64,000 nt of DNA. It comes from Paramarasmius palmivorus. Taxonomy: Eukaryota; Basidiomycota; Agaricomycetes; Agaricales; Marasmiaceae. This document shows, piece after piece, positions 45,113-61,461 of the stretch. The notes beneath the pieces were generated by a model. It searched no databases and was not told the origin of the DNA. It saw only the letters and a list, made by a program, of their open reading frames with translations. How positions within the stretch are numbered: position 1 is the first letter of the stretch; the number at the start of each line of letters is the position of its first letter. The DNA lies in assembly GCA_037176845.1 (NCBI GenBank), contig JAYKXP010000049.1, positions 248,001 to 312,000 on the forward strand. The letters run 5' to 3'. Both the position numbers and the translations under genes were made by a program.

Positions 45113-47808
45113 ATGCAACACGACGTTCCACACTATATCCCACCATTCATTTGGAGGTTCTGGCTTTCGAAAGAGTGTGTGCCATCCTACCTTTATCCTA
45201 GCATCTCACTGACCAGCTTTTCAGCACTTCCCCGTCTCGAATTCATGTATACAACATATATTCGTCTGACCTTTTCGAAGCGTCGCTCGATGAACTGGAA
45301 AACGTAGTCCCACGACCAATATTTCAAGACCTCAACATCCCTTCGAGAATCTATCCAGCCGTCCAAAGCGCACTCAAAGAAGCAGAAGAAGCCTTCGTCT
45401 ACTTGCAGAGACAAGCTGAACATGTCCTAGAGACAGCTATCACTCTTATCAAGCGCTGCCCACTGTCGGAGTCACCCGGGAAACGCACATCAATAACCCT
45501 CGAACGGCATAGTCTTTCTGTCATCGTCAAATTCTTCACCTTCCTCCGTTTCCGCAACAGCGCCGTATACGCTGAAATGGTGGATAGTCTTCTCAACAAC
45601 CGCGTACCTTACTGCGTTTCGCCACCAGAATCGCTACAAGACGAACTTCCCCTTCGGGGTAAGGAAATCTTCTCAATGTACCACGACTACATTCAACAGG
45701 TCCGGTTTAAGAAGCTTTTCCGGTCGTTCACAAAGTTCTTCCAGACGGACATTCACGAAATGAGACGACCGATGCCAACGACATACGACATTGCCGTATC
45801 GACGTTGAGTGAGCTCGATACCAGAATGGAGGTGCTGCATCCTAAATGGGAACCGGCGCATGTCCGCAAAGATGTGTGGCTGGAAGCGTTCAACGTGCAG
45901 TGCTGGGATTTCTGTCGAGAGGCAGACGTGTTCTTTGGTTCGGCATCAGAGGAGGACGGTCAAGAGTTTATCCTTCCAGATACCTGCTTTGGTACCCTCG
46001 ATGAATATTTCGGTGGTAGTTCTCGTGGGAATCCGTAAGTCTCGTTACCACGACGAGGGAATCATCTTGCTCACTCCTTCCGATAGAGAGGCAATAACAC
46101 TGGACGCGTTCTTCCCGATATCGCCTACGATTGCGTTGTACGTTATTCAGGGTGGCAACTGGCCAGACGATACACGGCCTCTCACCACAGTCGAAGTCGG
46201 CGAAGAGTTGTACACCGATGTTCATCTCCGAAATGCTATGGTGCTTTCAAATGTTCCCTACGACCCCAATCTGATGCGACAGCCCTTCATCACACTCGAC
46301 GAATCATATCCTCCAGAGGAGCTGAAGCCATGTTTGTCTGGGCCATCCTCGTCCCACCTAAATCCCAATCACGTCCGCAGGTTCTCAGCTGGTGGACCAA
46401 GGATATACTTCTGCTCATTGTCATCGATATACCGGTCAATATCGTCGTATGATCTGTTCCGTGTTCGGTGGATGGGGGATACATTCGTGGATTATAGTCA
46501 CCTGAAACAGAGGTGTAGGCAAAAGTATTGGACGTCAAGTGTGGCCAAGATGCTTACTGTCAAGGGTGATGTGAAAGTTTTGGATCTCACTGATGAGGTT
46601 GGGTCATTTTATAGTTGACTATCTGATAGCTAATGTGTTTTTTCACAGGTTGAAGTGATTGGCAAAGACCCGGTCGGTTTCGGGGCTTTCAGCGATGTGT
46701 GGATGGGTAAATGGTACGACAAAGTGGAGGGCATTGAACGAATGGTATGTATCGACCTTTTAGGAGAGATTCAGTAAACTTATCTATACAAACAGGTAGC
46801 TATCAAATACCTTCGTCAGGTCATGGTCAAGAATATCCGAGAGAAGTTTCTCAAGGTATAGCTCACATTCTGAGGTCCGATTTCAGGACTGATCTTGTTT
46901 TGAGCAGAGATTACAAGCTGAAGTGCACATATGGCATCAATTGTGTCATCGTAACCTAGCTTCATTGTATGGTCTTGTGCGGAACACTAACAGCATTGGG
47001 ATGGTTTCTCCGTGGTGTGATAATGGTACTCTTTGCGAATACATCAAGAGGAATCAGAGTACGAACAGGTTGAAGTTGGTAAGAAATTGCAGGTTGTGTA
47101 AAAGCGCTATGATTGAATGATTCTTTAGCTCATACAAATCGCCTCCGGTATCGCCTACCTCCACCATTTTGTGCCTCCGGTCGTTCACGGAGACCTGAAA
47201 GCCGTACGTACCCTGTTGCTCCTCGTCTACAATGATGTGAACGCCGTTCGATATAGAGTAACATATTAGTCGACTCGGATGGTCAAGCAGTCATCACCGA
47301 TTTTGGATTATCCAAAGTCATGCAAGACCTCACTAGTATGTCTGATTCTGAAAAGATTGTTCCGACATCTTTCTTTGCAGGGTCGACGCGTTGGATGAGT
47401 CCGGAACTAATCCAAGGGCTAGTGGAGGAGGAGGAGAGTACATCAAAGGTTCCACGCGTAACGACTTTCAGCGATGTTTACGCGTTTGCGTCTGTCTGTT
47501 TGGAGGCAAGTCTTATCAAGATCCCCATTCGCAACTAGCTAACGAGTGGCTTTTAGGTCATAACTGGTGAACTTCCATACCCACATCGTAAGAATGACTG
47601 GCAAGTCACCGTTGACATACTTCGGGGTGTTCGGCCGTGTAGAGCTGCTTCTGATATATCTTGCGAACGTCTGGGAGTAAGCAGGCCCAAGACCTGTCCG
47701 GAAGACCAAGATGCTCTCAGGGAGTTTTTGGATAGATGCTGGAACGCTGTCCCTTATTTACGACCCAAGATGACAGATGCGGTCAGATTTCTCGCGGAAC
47801 TGGAGTGA
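45113..47808 (+). CDS. DUF4238 domain fused to a TKL-like protein kinase
   Basis: One transcript appears to join two unrelated domains. The N-terminal part starts HDVPHYIPPFIWRFW, the diagnostic opening of DUF4238 (function unknown). It continues through a long exon with FKKLFRSFTKFFQTDIHEM and, after an intron near 46040, FFPISPTIALYVI. After LKVLDLTDEV, an intron near 46620-46650 leads into the kinase: VGFGAFSDVWMGKW (glycine loop), VAIKYLR (lysine), VVHGDLKA (HGD catalytic loop), ITDFGLSKV (DFG), RWMSPELIQ (APE-like), and FSDVYAFASVCLE. All essential kinase residues are present. The stop is TGA at 47806-47808. An in-frame ATG at 45104 is also possible. No stop or promoter-like gap separates the halves, which supports a true fusion. 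Some junctions are by eye. Confidence 0.8.
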
Positions 47809-47898
47809 TCTGTGCCTGTCTGCATTACGACCTTCATGCCTTCTCTTGCCCGGACTGAGAACAAACAACGAAGTGTACTAATAGCATGTACTTATACT

Positions 47899-49531
<1,633 letters not shown>

Positions 49532-49599
49532 TCAGCTCGAAAAACAATGTATTCGTCCGAGACGTAAAAAAGACGTAAGGAAATATCATTAAGATATCC

Positions 49600-50901
49600 T
49601 CAGGAATGCTTCTTCACCTGCTCTTCAAGCCATCCCCACAGCCTTTCTCCTTCTTCTGGTTTCTGAGTAGATGGATTCGGAGGAAACCTGCGTGCCCAGG
49701 GTCCGAAATACTGGGAACAGCGAGTCAGCATAAGCAAGCAAGCGAATTCATCTATCGACTGACCGCCCCATTGAACTCGTCCGCATCTTTCGCCGTTGCA
49801 GCATAGAGGCCAGTTAAAGCGCCCATCGGAGCGGAATACAGAAGCTTTGACTATGGAAGAGAGTTTATGTCAGCCGGAAATAACAGCCATGTTCGATAAG
49901 ACACCGACCAATAGCCACCTCTTAGCTCCCGTCCACGTTCTTTGTAGGTCAGTTGCAATGTTTCCGGGGTTCAGGGAGGTCGAAACGATCCCTTTATCGC
50001 CATAGCGACGAGCAAGTTCGGTCGCAAACACTACGTTCAACTGAGAGTCGTGAGCACGCAAAAGATTAGCGACAACTCCCGAACTTACAAATTTACTCTG
50101 AGCATACAAAATCTGGACACCAAGCCTCTTGCGAAGAGGCCCGTCCCTAAACGCTTCATAATTGGCACTTGATGGGACCTGCGACGCGATAGAGGCGGTG
50201 GTCACAACTCGAGCTTTATGTGGCCCGTTCTGGGAGACTGCAAGCAACGCGGGAAGCAATAGTTTGGTAAAGTAATAGTGACCTAAACTGTGTAAGCCGT
50301 TGGATCTCAACGAGAAATGCTAAGTATTCACCAAGGACGTTGGTACCAACTGTCAAATCGTAACCATCGGCTGTAAGGAGGTTCGCGTCTGGTTCCATGA
50401 CACCACTGAAAGCTGTTTAATATATAGATGAGGGTGGAGTAAATGCTATTGCATACGCGTTATTGAAGAGAATATGGAGTTCCTTTTCCTGGCTGGCTAT
50501 GAATTGAGCGACAATGCAATCTTGATGGGCTTAGAAACGCACCTGAGAAACAACTCTGCTGCATCTTCAATGGAGCTCAAACTTGCCAGATCCAATTGCA
50601 TGAAGATGGCCTCCCTGCCAGTCGCTTCTCGCAACCGAACAATTGCGTTTTCTGCCTTCTCCTTACTACGACACGCAATGTAGACTCTCGCGTTCTTCGG
50701 TAATAAGGCCTACTCAAAGCCTTAGTACACAATCATTGAGCGACAGGAGCTTCAAGTTCTCACCTTGGCCGTCTCGAACCCTACGCCTGTGTTACCTCCT
50801 GTTATAACAACGACTTTCCCTGTCTGGTCCGGAATATCTTCCACACCAAATAATGGTTCTGGCGGGAAGCATTGGGTGATGAAAGACCAGATGATACCCA
50901 T
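49600..50901 (-). CDS. Short-chain dehydrogenase/reductase
   Basis: NAD(P)-dependent oxidoreductase of the retinol-dehydrogenase/WWOX-like type, about 320 residues. ATG at 50901 opens MGIIWSFITQCFPPEPLFG. The cofactor loop is VVVITGGNTGVGFETAK (TGxxxGxG). ACRSKEKAENAI and LDLASLSSIEDAAE follow, then HYYFTKLLLPALL. The catalytic Tyr and Lys are in LYAQSKF, with the serine in TTASIAS. The C-terminus reads GPWARRFPPNP and WGWLEEQVKKHS with TGA at 49600-49602. An intron at about 49850-49925 is required to reach SAPMGALTGLYAAT. All catalytic residues are present. It is divergent from the MFS transporter at 51528 and tandem with the aminotransferase. The substrate is unknown. Confidence 0.9.
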
Positions 50902-51527
50902 GACAATCGAGGAACAACACTGGTTCCACGCCTGAATGAGAGTTGGACATGTGCCCGGTATCTTTTGAAAAAGCTATGCCGGTGTTCCTATGACATTCTG
51001 GGTTCGAAGGTTGCCATGATAGCCTGCATCACTCGACAAAAACGACAATGAGAATTCCGGTGGAATAGAGAATATTGCAATGGGAGAAGGAAAGATGGTC
51101 CAGCGCTCGAAGGCGCGGGAAAAGCCGAAGGTTCAGAATTTAGGCCAATCGTTATCTGCACTCTACCACGGGTACCACACCCAACTGCTTCCTTGCCGCC
51201 AAAATTCATCCCGCCAGGCCTCAAGATAAAGATTCATACAGGACCCTAAAGCTACTAGTTGCTCGATGGTACCAGCTAAAATTCAGCATGCATGCCAGCA
51301 GTCAAAGTGTAGTCGCGAGTAACTCGTTGAATTTCAAGGCATCCATTTCGCAGTGAACCGAAACTCGAAGTGCTGAAGTTGATTTCAGGGACTTCAGAAG
51401 ATACTGACTGCATGGTTCCGGCGATTTATTCAAGAGCGGCTTTACGATCCCGATTGAATTTAAACTCGAGGGCTCTTCTTGACTTGTCCCTCCCACTCTC
51501 GAATTCTTTGTGCGACATCCATCCATA
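50902..51527. promoter_or_regulatory. Divergent promoter between SDR and MFS transporter
   Basis: About 630 bases between divergent starts. Short frames here are not recognisable. It may drive both genes. Confidence 0.45.
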
Positions 51528-53983
51528 ATGGGCTTTCGCGATTCAGCGCTATACCAGGATATGACGCCAATGCTCCTCGGCGTTGCATTCTTCTCATCTC
51601 TGGGTGCTTTCAGTTATGGTTATGTCGCCATCTGGTGCGGCGCTAATTTACACAAGCTTTACGTCTCAGCGATTGACAATGTTGCTCTCCGCAGGTATGC
51701 AAGCATTATCGGCACAGCTCACTTCAATAGGATGTTTGGATCTGGTACGAATCAATAGCCCTTCGAAATGAGAATGACATTAAATGAACTCTCCAGGCGT
51801 CGCCATTGAAAATGGGGTGGCAGTCCGAAAGCTTTCATCGTCTGATATTAGTTCGAGCACGGCGCTGGGGACGGTCAGTTATTGTCTCTGCGAACTATCC
51901 TTTTCTGACGAATTGCTCAGGTGGGAATCATGATAGGGTGAGGTTTGAAGCCTTCCAGCGCAACACGGGCTGCAATTTCTCTTGGACAGATGTATGATTG
52001 CACCCTTTATAAACGAGATCTTTGGAAGGAGAATCTCTTTTATTGCAGTAGGTATCATTGGGTGCGTCACAATCAGTCTGTTTTATCCTTAACTGATATA
52101 ATGTACATCTAGTGTTATAGGGACAGTAATTCAAGCTCTGTCTACACTCCGTCACTCATTCTGGACATTGGTTGGCGGCAAGATAATCATCAATACGAGC
52201 GCAGGCATGGCATCTGCCGTCGTGGGTCTATACCAAGCCGAATGTTCACCACCCAAGGTTCGAGGTGCTTTGATCAATTTCTGTAAGCCTTCTCTCTGAG
52301 ATGTGGACACAACCTCATGGCTGCTTAGACACACTCATGACCAAGTTGAGCATCAAGCTTCTCTTCGATTGCTGCCGACCCATATTCTTGCAGCATAGGA
52401 TCGGTCATAGGATATGCGATCGTTTACATAGTGCACAAGCGCACAGATGCTCTGGTCTGGATGCTTCCCATTGGCCTTCAATTCATCTTGCCTGTAGTGG
52501 TTGCAATAGGAAGTATCTTCTTACCAGAATCACCTCGAGTACGTACAAAGTCTCGTCATGAAATCGCACTCATTGTCTTTCATATAGTGGCTAGTTTCAA
52601 AGGACAGAGATGACGGTTTGTTCATGATACTTGCATGTTATTGCGCCACTCATGTGCTTATAGATGCCATATTAACTCTGAAGAAGCTGCGAGGGCGCAA
52701 TGTACCCGAGATCGATATCAGGAATGAAGTCTACGAGATCCGAGCAGCGTATGAGGAAGAAAGACGTCTTGTCCGTGGGATGAGCATTATGCAGCTCTTC
52801 CACGGGAGCGATTGTCGGCGCACCCTTATTGCGATAGGCGTCCAATGTTTACAACAGGCACAAGGCGTCGCATTTATGGTGAGCCGTTTCTTTAATTCAC
52901 TCGCCATGGATAAACAATAATAATGTGTATTCATCTCACTAGACGGTGAGCCTCAATCTCCTTTAGCGCGTGGACTAAACTTAGAAGACTGTCGCTAGAG
53001 CTATATGTACATCACGGTGAGTGGGACCTATTTCACGCTCTAGCGTTGCTGAAGGAGCACGTCTGAAGCTATTGGCGCTTGGGTTCACCAACATTTATGA
53101 TGTTCTCATAAAAGTACTGTCTGTGAACATGATATTCGTCTTCCTCGGTCGGCCGCTTCCGGTTCATCCCCTCATGACACAATCTTACTCATCTTCTTAG
53201 GGTTCTACCTTCCTGATCGTTTTGGGCGTCGACCGCTTTTACTGATAGGAACTACTCTGATGGCCCTGTCAATGTTCACAGTTAGTATGATCTCTGCCTT
53301 CACTGACAACAAGCCCACGGGTGTGCTTGGTCGTCTGACGCTTGCCGGTACGTTGTATCCGAGATCTTCATCTATAGATTGTGGGCTGATTTGAACACCA
53401 TCAGCTGTGATAATCTGGATTGTCGTCTTCACACTGACTTGGGTTGGTCAAATACATCTCCATGGTCTTCGCGATCATCTGACAAACGCGTAATTGATTG
53501 ACAGGGGCCATTGCCTTGGATTATTTGCTCCGAAGTTCCTTCCAATTACCTACGTGAAAAGACACTCGCCATTGCTTCTTGGTCGGGCTTTGGAGTCGCC
53601 CTGATTTCTAACCTGCGTAAGCTTCTTTGGTGGAAGGTACGGTGCTTCCGGGCTGATGGTTAGGACATAGTGACACCATACATCCAAGATGCCCAGTACG
53701 GCGATCTCCAAGGAAGAATTGGATTTGTGTGGTGCGGGTTTGGAGTCATTTCGTGAGTTGAATCGTTTTCTCTTTTCGACGGGTAGCGTTAACAACAATA
53801 TCAAGGTTCTTCTTCTGCTATTTCCTGGTGCCCGAGTTGAGAAACCGTCCACTTGAGGAACTGGACATACTGTTTAACGAAGGAGTCCCGGCACGCAAAT
53901 TTTCCACGTACAAGGTATCATTAAATCCTATCGAAAAGGGTACCATGACACCAACTCTGGCCTACAAAGAAGAGAAGGCGTGA
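51528..53983 (+). CDS. Sugar-type MFS transporter, N-terminal exons uncertain
   Basis: Plasma-membrane transporter of the sugar-porter branch of the major facilitator superfamily. ATG 51528 opens MGFRDSALYQDMTPMLLG. Clear blocks: FINEIFGRRISFIAVG, SVIGYAIVYIVHKR, the FLPESPR loop, LTLKKLRGR with IDIRNEVYEIRAAYEEE, FYLPDRFGRRPLLLIGT, GPLPWIICSEVPSNYLR, and YFLVPELRNRPLEELD. The stop is TGA at 53981-53983. At least ten short introns are needed. Between about 51760 and 51960 no reading gives a convincing first-loop block: the expected IVSILE-like segment appears broken by stops. A second weak stretch is 52920-53090. The gene may be functional with an unusual sequence, or recently damaged. Confidence 0.75.
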
Positions 53984-54919
53984 TTATTAGGCTCGTAAAC
54001 GACTTGTAGATTCGACTGTTTGCAATTCTCGCGCAATACGAAGCATCCATGGCACCTACAACTCGCTGGCCCTTGAGGCTTGCGTCGACTTGATCGTATC
54101 TTCCCGAAACGGTAAAGGCCTAGCTCGATCGAAGTACATAGAAAGGTATTGAGTATGCAAGCACGAGGACTATGTATTTGGAGGCAGAATAATCCTTCCG
54201 ACTTCCGACTTCCGACACCGGCCTGTGACAAAGGCTAGTGTCTGGGCTAATTGTCGCCAGCAGTCAAAGTTTGTGTCTCGTACGACACACGCCACACTTC
54301 TCTCCATTGATGATTTCGCTTGAAGTTATTGAGTTTCCGCAGTTGTTCTGTTTTGAGGCAATCTGCACAGCTATTCGGCTCTCGAGTCCCAACGGCACTG
54401 AATGGAAGTTTCTGCACCATTCCACTGAGGTATTTTGTGTGAATGGAAACGATTAGATGTATGTTCTAAAATTACGCACTTACCAGCCATTAGCGGTGGT
54501 TATTCTAGCACGGTATGTATCTTTCGGGCCCTTCATCCGTAGAGGATCGAACCCAGAAGAACTCGGGTGACAACCTAAAGCATCACCTACACCTCCTGGG
54601 TTAAGTACATAGCCGCTAAACTACACTCGTCATCGATTCATCGGTGAGGGTTTTTCCCTAAAAGGAAATCCCAGCAACATTCTCCAGCGAAGATGCCGAT
54701 TCTCAAAGCTGTCAATATCATCAAGGAAAATGTTCATGTTTGGCTCCGTGCCCTGGTCAACTAGAGTTTACGGGCCCTTTATGGGATGTCAGCGCGGACA
54801 TTTTGGTACAATGAAAGAATTCTAGGGAATCCAGTGATGGGACACAATTATACCCTGTCCAAATTATACTACAATGTTACATGCAAACGAGGGGAAAACA
54901 TTGCGAAAGCGACGATGAG
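53984..54919. other. Intergenic region with a tRNA-derived fragment
   Basis: About 940 bases between convergent genes. It contains the tRNA-like sequence at 54544-54632 and otherwise nothing recognisable. Confidence 0.45.
54544..54632 (-). repeat. tRNA-like, SINE-type fragment (low confidence)
   Basis: On the minus strand an A-box-like TAGTTTAGCGG (54613-54624) is followed about 60 bases later by a B-box-like GGGTTCGATCC (54544-54554). The two boxes fit an internal RNA polymerase III promoter. The T-arm pairs poorly and no clean acceptor stem was found, so this is more likely a tRNA-derived SINE head or decayed tRNA than a working tRNA gene. Confidence 0.4.
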
Positions 54920-56276
<1,357 letters not shown>

Positions 56277-56499
56277 GGTCGAGGCGCAAAGCTGTTCTGT
56301 GTGTGACAGGTCACAAGGTCACCATTTCTATCTTGCACGTCATCGAAAACAAATTTTTACCGGAACCTGTTTCTAGATTTTTCAAAATGTGCTCCCTGAT
56401 ACAGCTTGCTTTTTCTCTCTATCGACCGAGGACAGGCATCAAGAACATTCGCAACAGCGGCAGAGGCTAGCTGATCGCCGCTGTGGTTCTGGTTACAGC
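56277..56499. promoter_or_regulatory. Short bidirectional promoter
   Basis: Only 223 bases separate the starts of CFIm25 (-) and the SulP transporter (+), so core elements must be shared or abutting. No TATA is obvious. Confidence 0.5.
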
Positions 56500-59400
56500 A
56501 TGAACAGTCCAGCTGAGGCTGAAGATTCTCCACGTTCGTCTGCTACCACCTCAAAGTTTCCTACGAACGGTCGTGATTCAGGCTATCGAAAAATGGCAGA
56601 CCCCATATCCAGATCCATCAATTCGAGCCCGATTTCGTCGAGAAGAGGAGCACAGAATCAGATGCAGCCTTCGCTCTCGTTCCAGAACGATTCTCCTCTT
56701 AGTAGAGCCGGGTGAGTGATTTTTCTCGTCGAGGGGGTGGTTGCTGTGAGGGATTTTACTGCTTCTCAAGGGTCGGAGTTGTTACTGAGGGATTTTTCAT
56801 TTGCAATTTTACCCAATCATCCGCTTCGTCCGAGGCATCCGCCCTGTGTCATGAATAGCAATTCTGACGCCTTTCCGTATACTACCCTCACATGCTCAAT
56901 CCATTCTTGGCTTATTTATATACTTGTCGGGAATTTTTTATTGACTTCTTTGACATCCCAGACTACTTCACCCGAGAGCTTATAATGCCAACGTGAACTC
57001 TACCCCGGATTTGAGTACCTCATCGTCGCAGTCTCCCCCATCACCCCTCGTATCACCCAAACAGCATTCCGCTGTTCATCGTCAGAACTCTAATACCACC
57101 ACGGCGTCATCGACATCATCGCCTGCGGCGGGCGTCGAGGCAGCGTCATATTCCAACCACGGAGCGCGTGTGTATCCTCACTCACAAGACGCCATTCGCC
57201 TCAGTACAATGCAGCTCTCGGAAATGTTACTGACGCCCCAGAGCGTCGGTAGTGCCGACGTCCATTCATCTTCCTTTAGCTCTGGATACACAACCTCTTC
57301 CGGTCCGAGGGATCGAGATGCATATCCATCGAGTGCATCTTCGCGTAGTGGGGGCATCGCAGGCACTGGGTTCGACACCGACATATCACTTGTACCACGG
57401 AGCCTTCCTCTCCAGTCACGATCCACTGCTGGGGTGGAGCAGGATAGCGTAACAGGCGACGAATCAGATGGTCCAAGTAACGAGGAAGAAAACGTACCAG
57501 CTCTAAGGCGTAACTCGGACGCAGAAGGCACCCGCGCATTTTTATCTCCTTTCAAGTCGGGATTGTCATTGTTGCTTGGGAGAGAAAAGAACCCGGGATC
57601 TGCCTCATCTACGGTGGCACAACCCCTCGTTCGGTCCGACTCCATGTCTTCAGTTCACACCGTTATCCCTACCAGTGCGCCGTTAACGTCGTCAGAAGCG
57701 GAGGTGTACGTCAAGCCCGAAGACCATCGTTCGGGGTCGCCTACACCTGTGCCCACGCGTGCGCATTCCCCGACTTTATCCAGGACCAACGCATCCCTCA
57801 TAGAGAATGTGTCTGAACCCGTGCCATCTACGCCTGTGCCACCACACGCAGCTTCCAAAAAATCAATTCGATGGGACCCCAAGATAGGCTCTCATTCGGG
57901 AACCCATTCGCCTCACCATACTTCACCGCCACCCGACGTCAGGGTATCTGATTCGAACTCGTCATCATCTTTGTCTTCCTTTCCGCCGTCTCCTCCTGAG
58001 CTCTCATCGGAGAACACACCTCTATTGCGTGCTCCTGGAAGTGGAGGCAGTAGCGGCAGCTCAACACCGTCTCCTTATGGATCCATACCGCCTCCTTTAC
58101 CTCTACCCGATTTGCACAGGTTGTCACCTGGATATCTATCCTCTAAGTTATCCAAAAAGCTTTCCAAAAGGCTCGATACTGCAAGGAAGCTGAAGCACTT
58201 AGGCTTGAAGCAAGCTTTGACAGACCTCGGTCAGCAGAGTGTCAAGGCCCTTCCAGCTGTCCTGTTAGGGTCGTTGCTCAACATCCTGGACGGTGTTTCT
58301 TGTAAGTTTTAGCTCTGTCGAGTGGCGTCCATCGATTAACCTTCAAGTTTCTTGCTAGATGGTATGATCATCTTCCCAACCTCAGATCCATTCACCTCCC
58401 TGGGTCCGATGGGTGTATCCATGTTCTTCGTCTCTGCCATCGTCTCGCAGTTAGTCTACACTCTTGGAGGCAGTGGCTTCGCCGGTGCAAATGGCAGTAT
58501 GATGATCGAGGTCGTTCCGTTCTTTCATATACTTGCCCAGAGCATTGCCAGGGAGATCGGTGAAGATAAACCGGCAGAGGTTATTGCAACGACCATCGTG
58601 GCTTATGCGATCAGCAGTATTCTGACCGGTCTTTCGTTCCTCCTTCTTGGAGCACTCAAACTCGGTGTAATCATTGGATTCTTTCCTAGGCATATATTGG
58701 TCGGCTGTATAGGAGGTGTTGGCGCCTTCTTAATAGAAACGGGGTACGCATACATCAAATTGACGAGTTTGATGATACTCAGCGCCATTGCAGACTGACG
58801 GTCTCTTTACGAATACCTGATGATGATTTCGCTTACAACCTAGAGACGTTCAAGCTGATGTTCTTCAATACTCACAATCTTGCTCTATGGACTGTTCCGC
58901 TCGCCTTGGCGATACTATTACGACTCATAACAAGTAAATGGAAGCACCAACTGGTGTTCCCTATCTGTGAGTACCTTGACTCCTTCAGAGTCCGAGACTA
59001 ACATACTGCTAGATTTTGTCATTATTCCAATGGCGTTCTACATTGTTGTCGCTGCTGCCCAGCTCAATCTCAATGATCTCAGGCGTGCGGGATGGTTGTT
59101 TGACGTTGGCAGCGGTGGTGGTCAAGAAGAATGGTACAAATCTTATACCTACCTTCGTAAGTCTACCATTACGTCTCTGAGAGCGCAAATAGTGATGATC
59201 ATCAGGTTGGGATTGGGTACATTTTGGCCCTCTGTGGTCGACGCTTCCGACTCAATTCGCTCTGTAAGATATCGCATTGTATCACTAAATGCGCTCGGCT
59301 AATCACTTCGGGGGCAGGCTGTTCTTTAACATCCTTCATCCTCCCTTGAATGTTCCTGCACTGTGTTGGTTCCACAATATTCTCAGTGTCTTCTCCCGTG

Positions 59401-61461
59401 CTCATTCCAATTTGACAGCCGTTTCGCTCAACGAAGATGTCAATACCAACAAGGAATTGGTCGGGCACGGTTATTCCAATCTTCTCTCGGGACTTCTTGG
59501 ATCTGTGTATGTGGTCGTGTGCCCACTTAATGTCGAAAGCGCTGACATCATTCCAAGACCTAATTACTTGGTTTATGTTAACACACTCCTGTTCGTTCTT
59601 CAAGTCTTCCAGCGTAATCGATTACATGGCGCTAATTCCATATCAGATTCTATCGCGTAGGCGGTGTTACTCGGGTTGCTGGTTTCCTCCTCGTCATCGC
59701 GAATTGCGTTCTACTCTGGATTGGCACAGGTCCCATCGCCTACCTTCCCGTTACTGTTGTGGGAGCCTTGATCTATGTTCTGGGAATTGATCTTGTGAAG
59801 GAGGCATTATGGGACACGAGACATCGTGTTAGCAAGTACGTATATCGAAGTCCCGTGCTACTCATCCGCTGATCAAATTATGCAGGACTGAATACATTAC
59901 CATCGTTAGTATTATGGTGGCCATGACTGTTTGGGGTGAGTTTTTCAACTTGTGATGCATCTATACGGCGTGATGAACTGGCTTTAGACTTTGTTGTCGG
60001 CGTCTTGCTGGGAATCGTGATCAGCTGTACGTTCTTTTCTCCGACATGGAGACAATGGTGTAACCTATGATTTCTGCAGCTCTCTTCTTTGTTGTTCAGA
60101 ATTCCCAAAGGCGGAGCATACGTTCCGTACATACTGGAGAAACAGCCATGTCCACGGTCCGCAGGCCTAGCTCCCAAAGGGCATATATCAAAGAAGTCTC
60201 CAAGCAAACGACAGTCATCCGCCTCCAAGGTGAGTGCGTAACATGTATTGAAATTGATCCTTCTAACACATGACTACAGGTTTCTTATTTTTCGGAACAA
60301 TCTCTTACGTCGAAGAAACCATCCGAAGCGTAGTCGAAGGCCCATCATGGAGTAAGAACCCTGTACGCTTCCTCGTCCTCGACCTGTCGCTCGTTCACGG
60401 CGTGGACATGTCATCTGCCGAAGCCTTTGTTCGGATCCTTCGGCTTTTGCAACAGAAATACATTGCCCTGGTATTCTGCGGATTCGAAGCGGACTCTGCC
60501 GTTGGAAAAGCACTTCAGAGCGTAGATGTACTAGGTGCTGAAGGAGTAGAGCTTTTCTCTACGTTCAATGACGCGATGGAATGTATGTATCTTGCTACAT
60601 CGCTATTCTCACTGGTCGGCGTCTAATTATATATCATTCTAGGGACCGAAAACTGTTATTTGAGGGCCTGGTTCCGAGCACAGAAGGAGACGGCCCTGCC
60701 ATTCCGTAAGTCAGACTAGTATCTCTAATTTTACTCCCCAATTGACAATAATACAGCTTTACCCGGTCGACGTGGTTCTGACCTTCCACCACCCCTAAGT
60801 TCAGTTTCAAGCGTGGGGTCACCACGAAGATCTCATCTCCATGAGGCTGGCTCTCGCACCATTGCAAATGGTGCGTATCCCGATCATCTTGGCCTCTGAC
60901 AAAGTCTTACAACAGCTATAGACATTCGTACCCCATCTCCACTTTTAAACAACAACATTGACCCAGAACCGTACAACACCCTCGTCAAAGTCTTCTCATC
61001 CTTCGGGGATGTCAATGTGGAACAATTTCAAGGATTAATCCCCTTCCTTCAACGGATATCTGTTCCAGAAGGACACATTTTGTGGAAGCAAGACGATCCT
61101 TCTGACGGACTGTACATCATTGAAGCCGGTGTTTTGAGAGCGTCATACAAATTTGCCAAACACACTCAGAGCATTGAAGAGTCCATGGTACCTGGTACCT
61201 TAGCGGGAGAGCTCTCGGCTCTATCGAATCTACCCCGCAACGCCACCGTCGTTGCAGAGAGGCCAGCTGTACTTTGGAAGCTCAGCACCGAAGATTTGAA
61301 ACGCCTAGAGATGGAGGAACCAGAGTTAGCGAGAACGTTCTTCCAGATGGTGTTAAAATGTGCGTCCAAATGCTGTTCTTCATTGTGTGTTTCTGATCCC
61401 AATTCCAGCATGTAAAATCGACTATGATATTCTGCTTGCCGCAGCCCTCGGCCGCTGGTAG
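56500..61461 (+). CDS. SulP-family transporter with STAS and cyclic-nucleotide-binding domains (Vsb1-like)
   Basis: Predicted vacuolar anion/amino-acid-type transporter; yeast YGR125W (Vsb1) has the same three-part architecture and is needed for vacuolar basic amino-acid storage. The N-terminus of roughly 500 residues is Ser/Pro-rich and disordered. The SulP membrane core follows: [56 protein letters not shown], and [20 protein letters not shown]. Later helices include [20 protein letters not shown]. The STAS domain carries [15 protein letters not shown] and [20 protein letters not shown] cNMP-like domain has [20 protein letters not shown] and [15 protein letters not shown]. It ends AALGRW with TAG at 61459-61461. 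About 15 introns. ATG 56500 was chosen since upstream in-frame starts are non-ATG. Confidence 0.9.

Noticed and set aside
54544..54632. Functional tRNA gene
   Set aside because: A-box and B-box exist, but the T-stem pairs badly and no 7-base acceptor stem closes it.
56389..56499. Upstream extension of the SulP transporter
   Set aside because: The frame is open but starts with a non-ATG codon. ATG 56500 is the first methionine and leaves room for a promoter shared with CFIm25.
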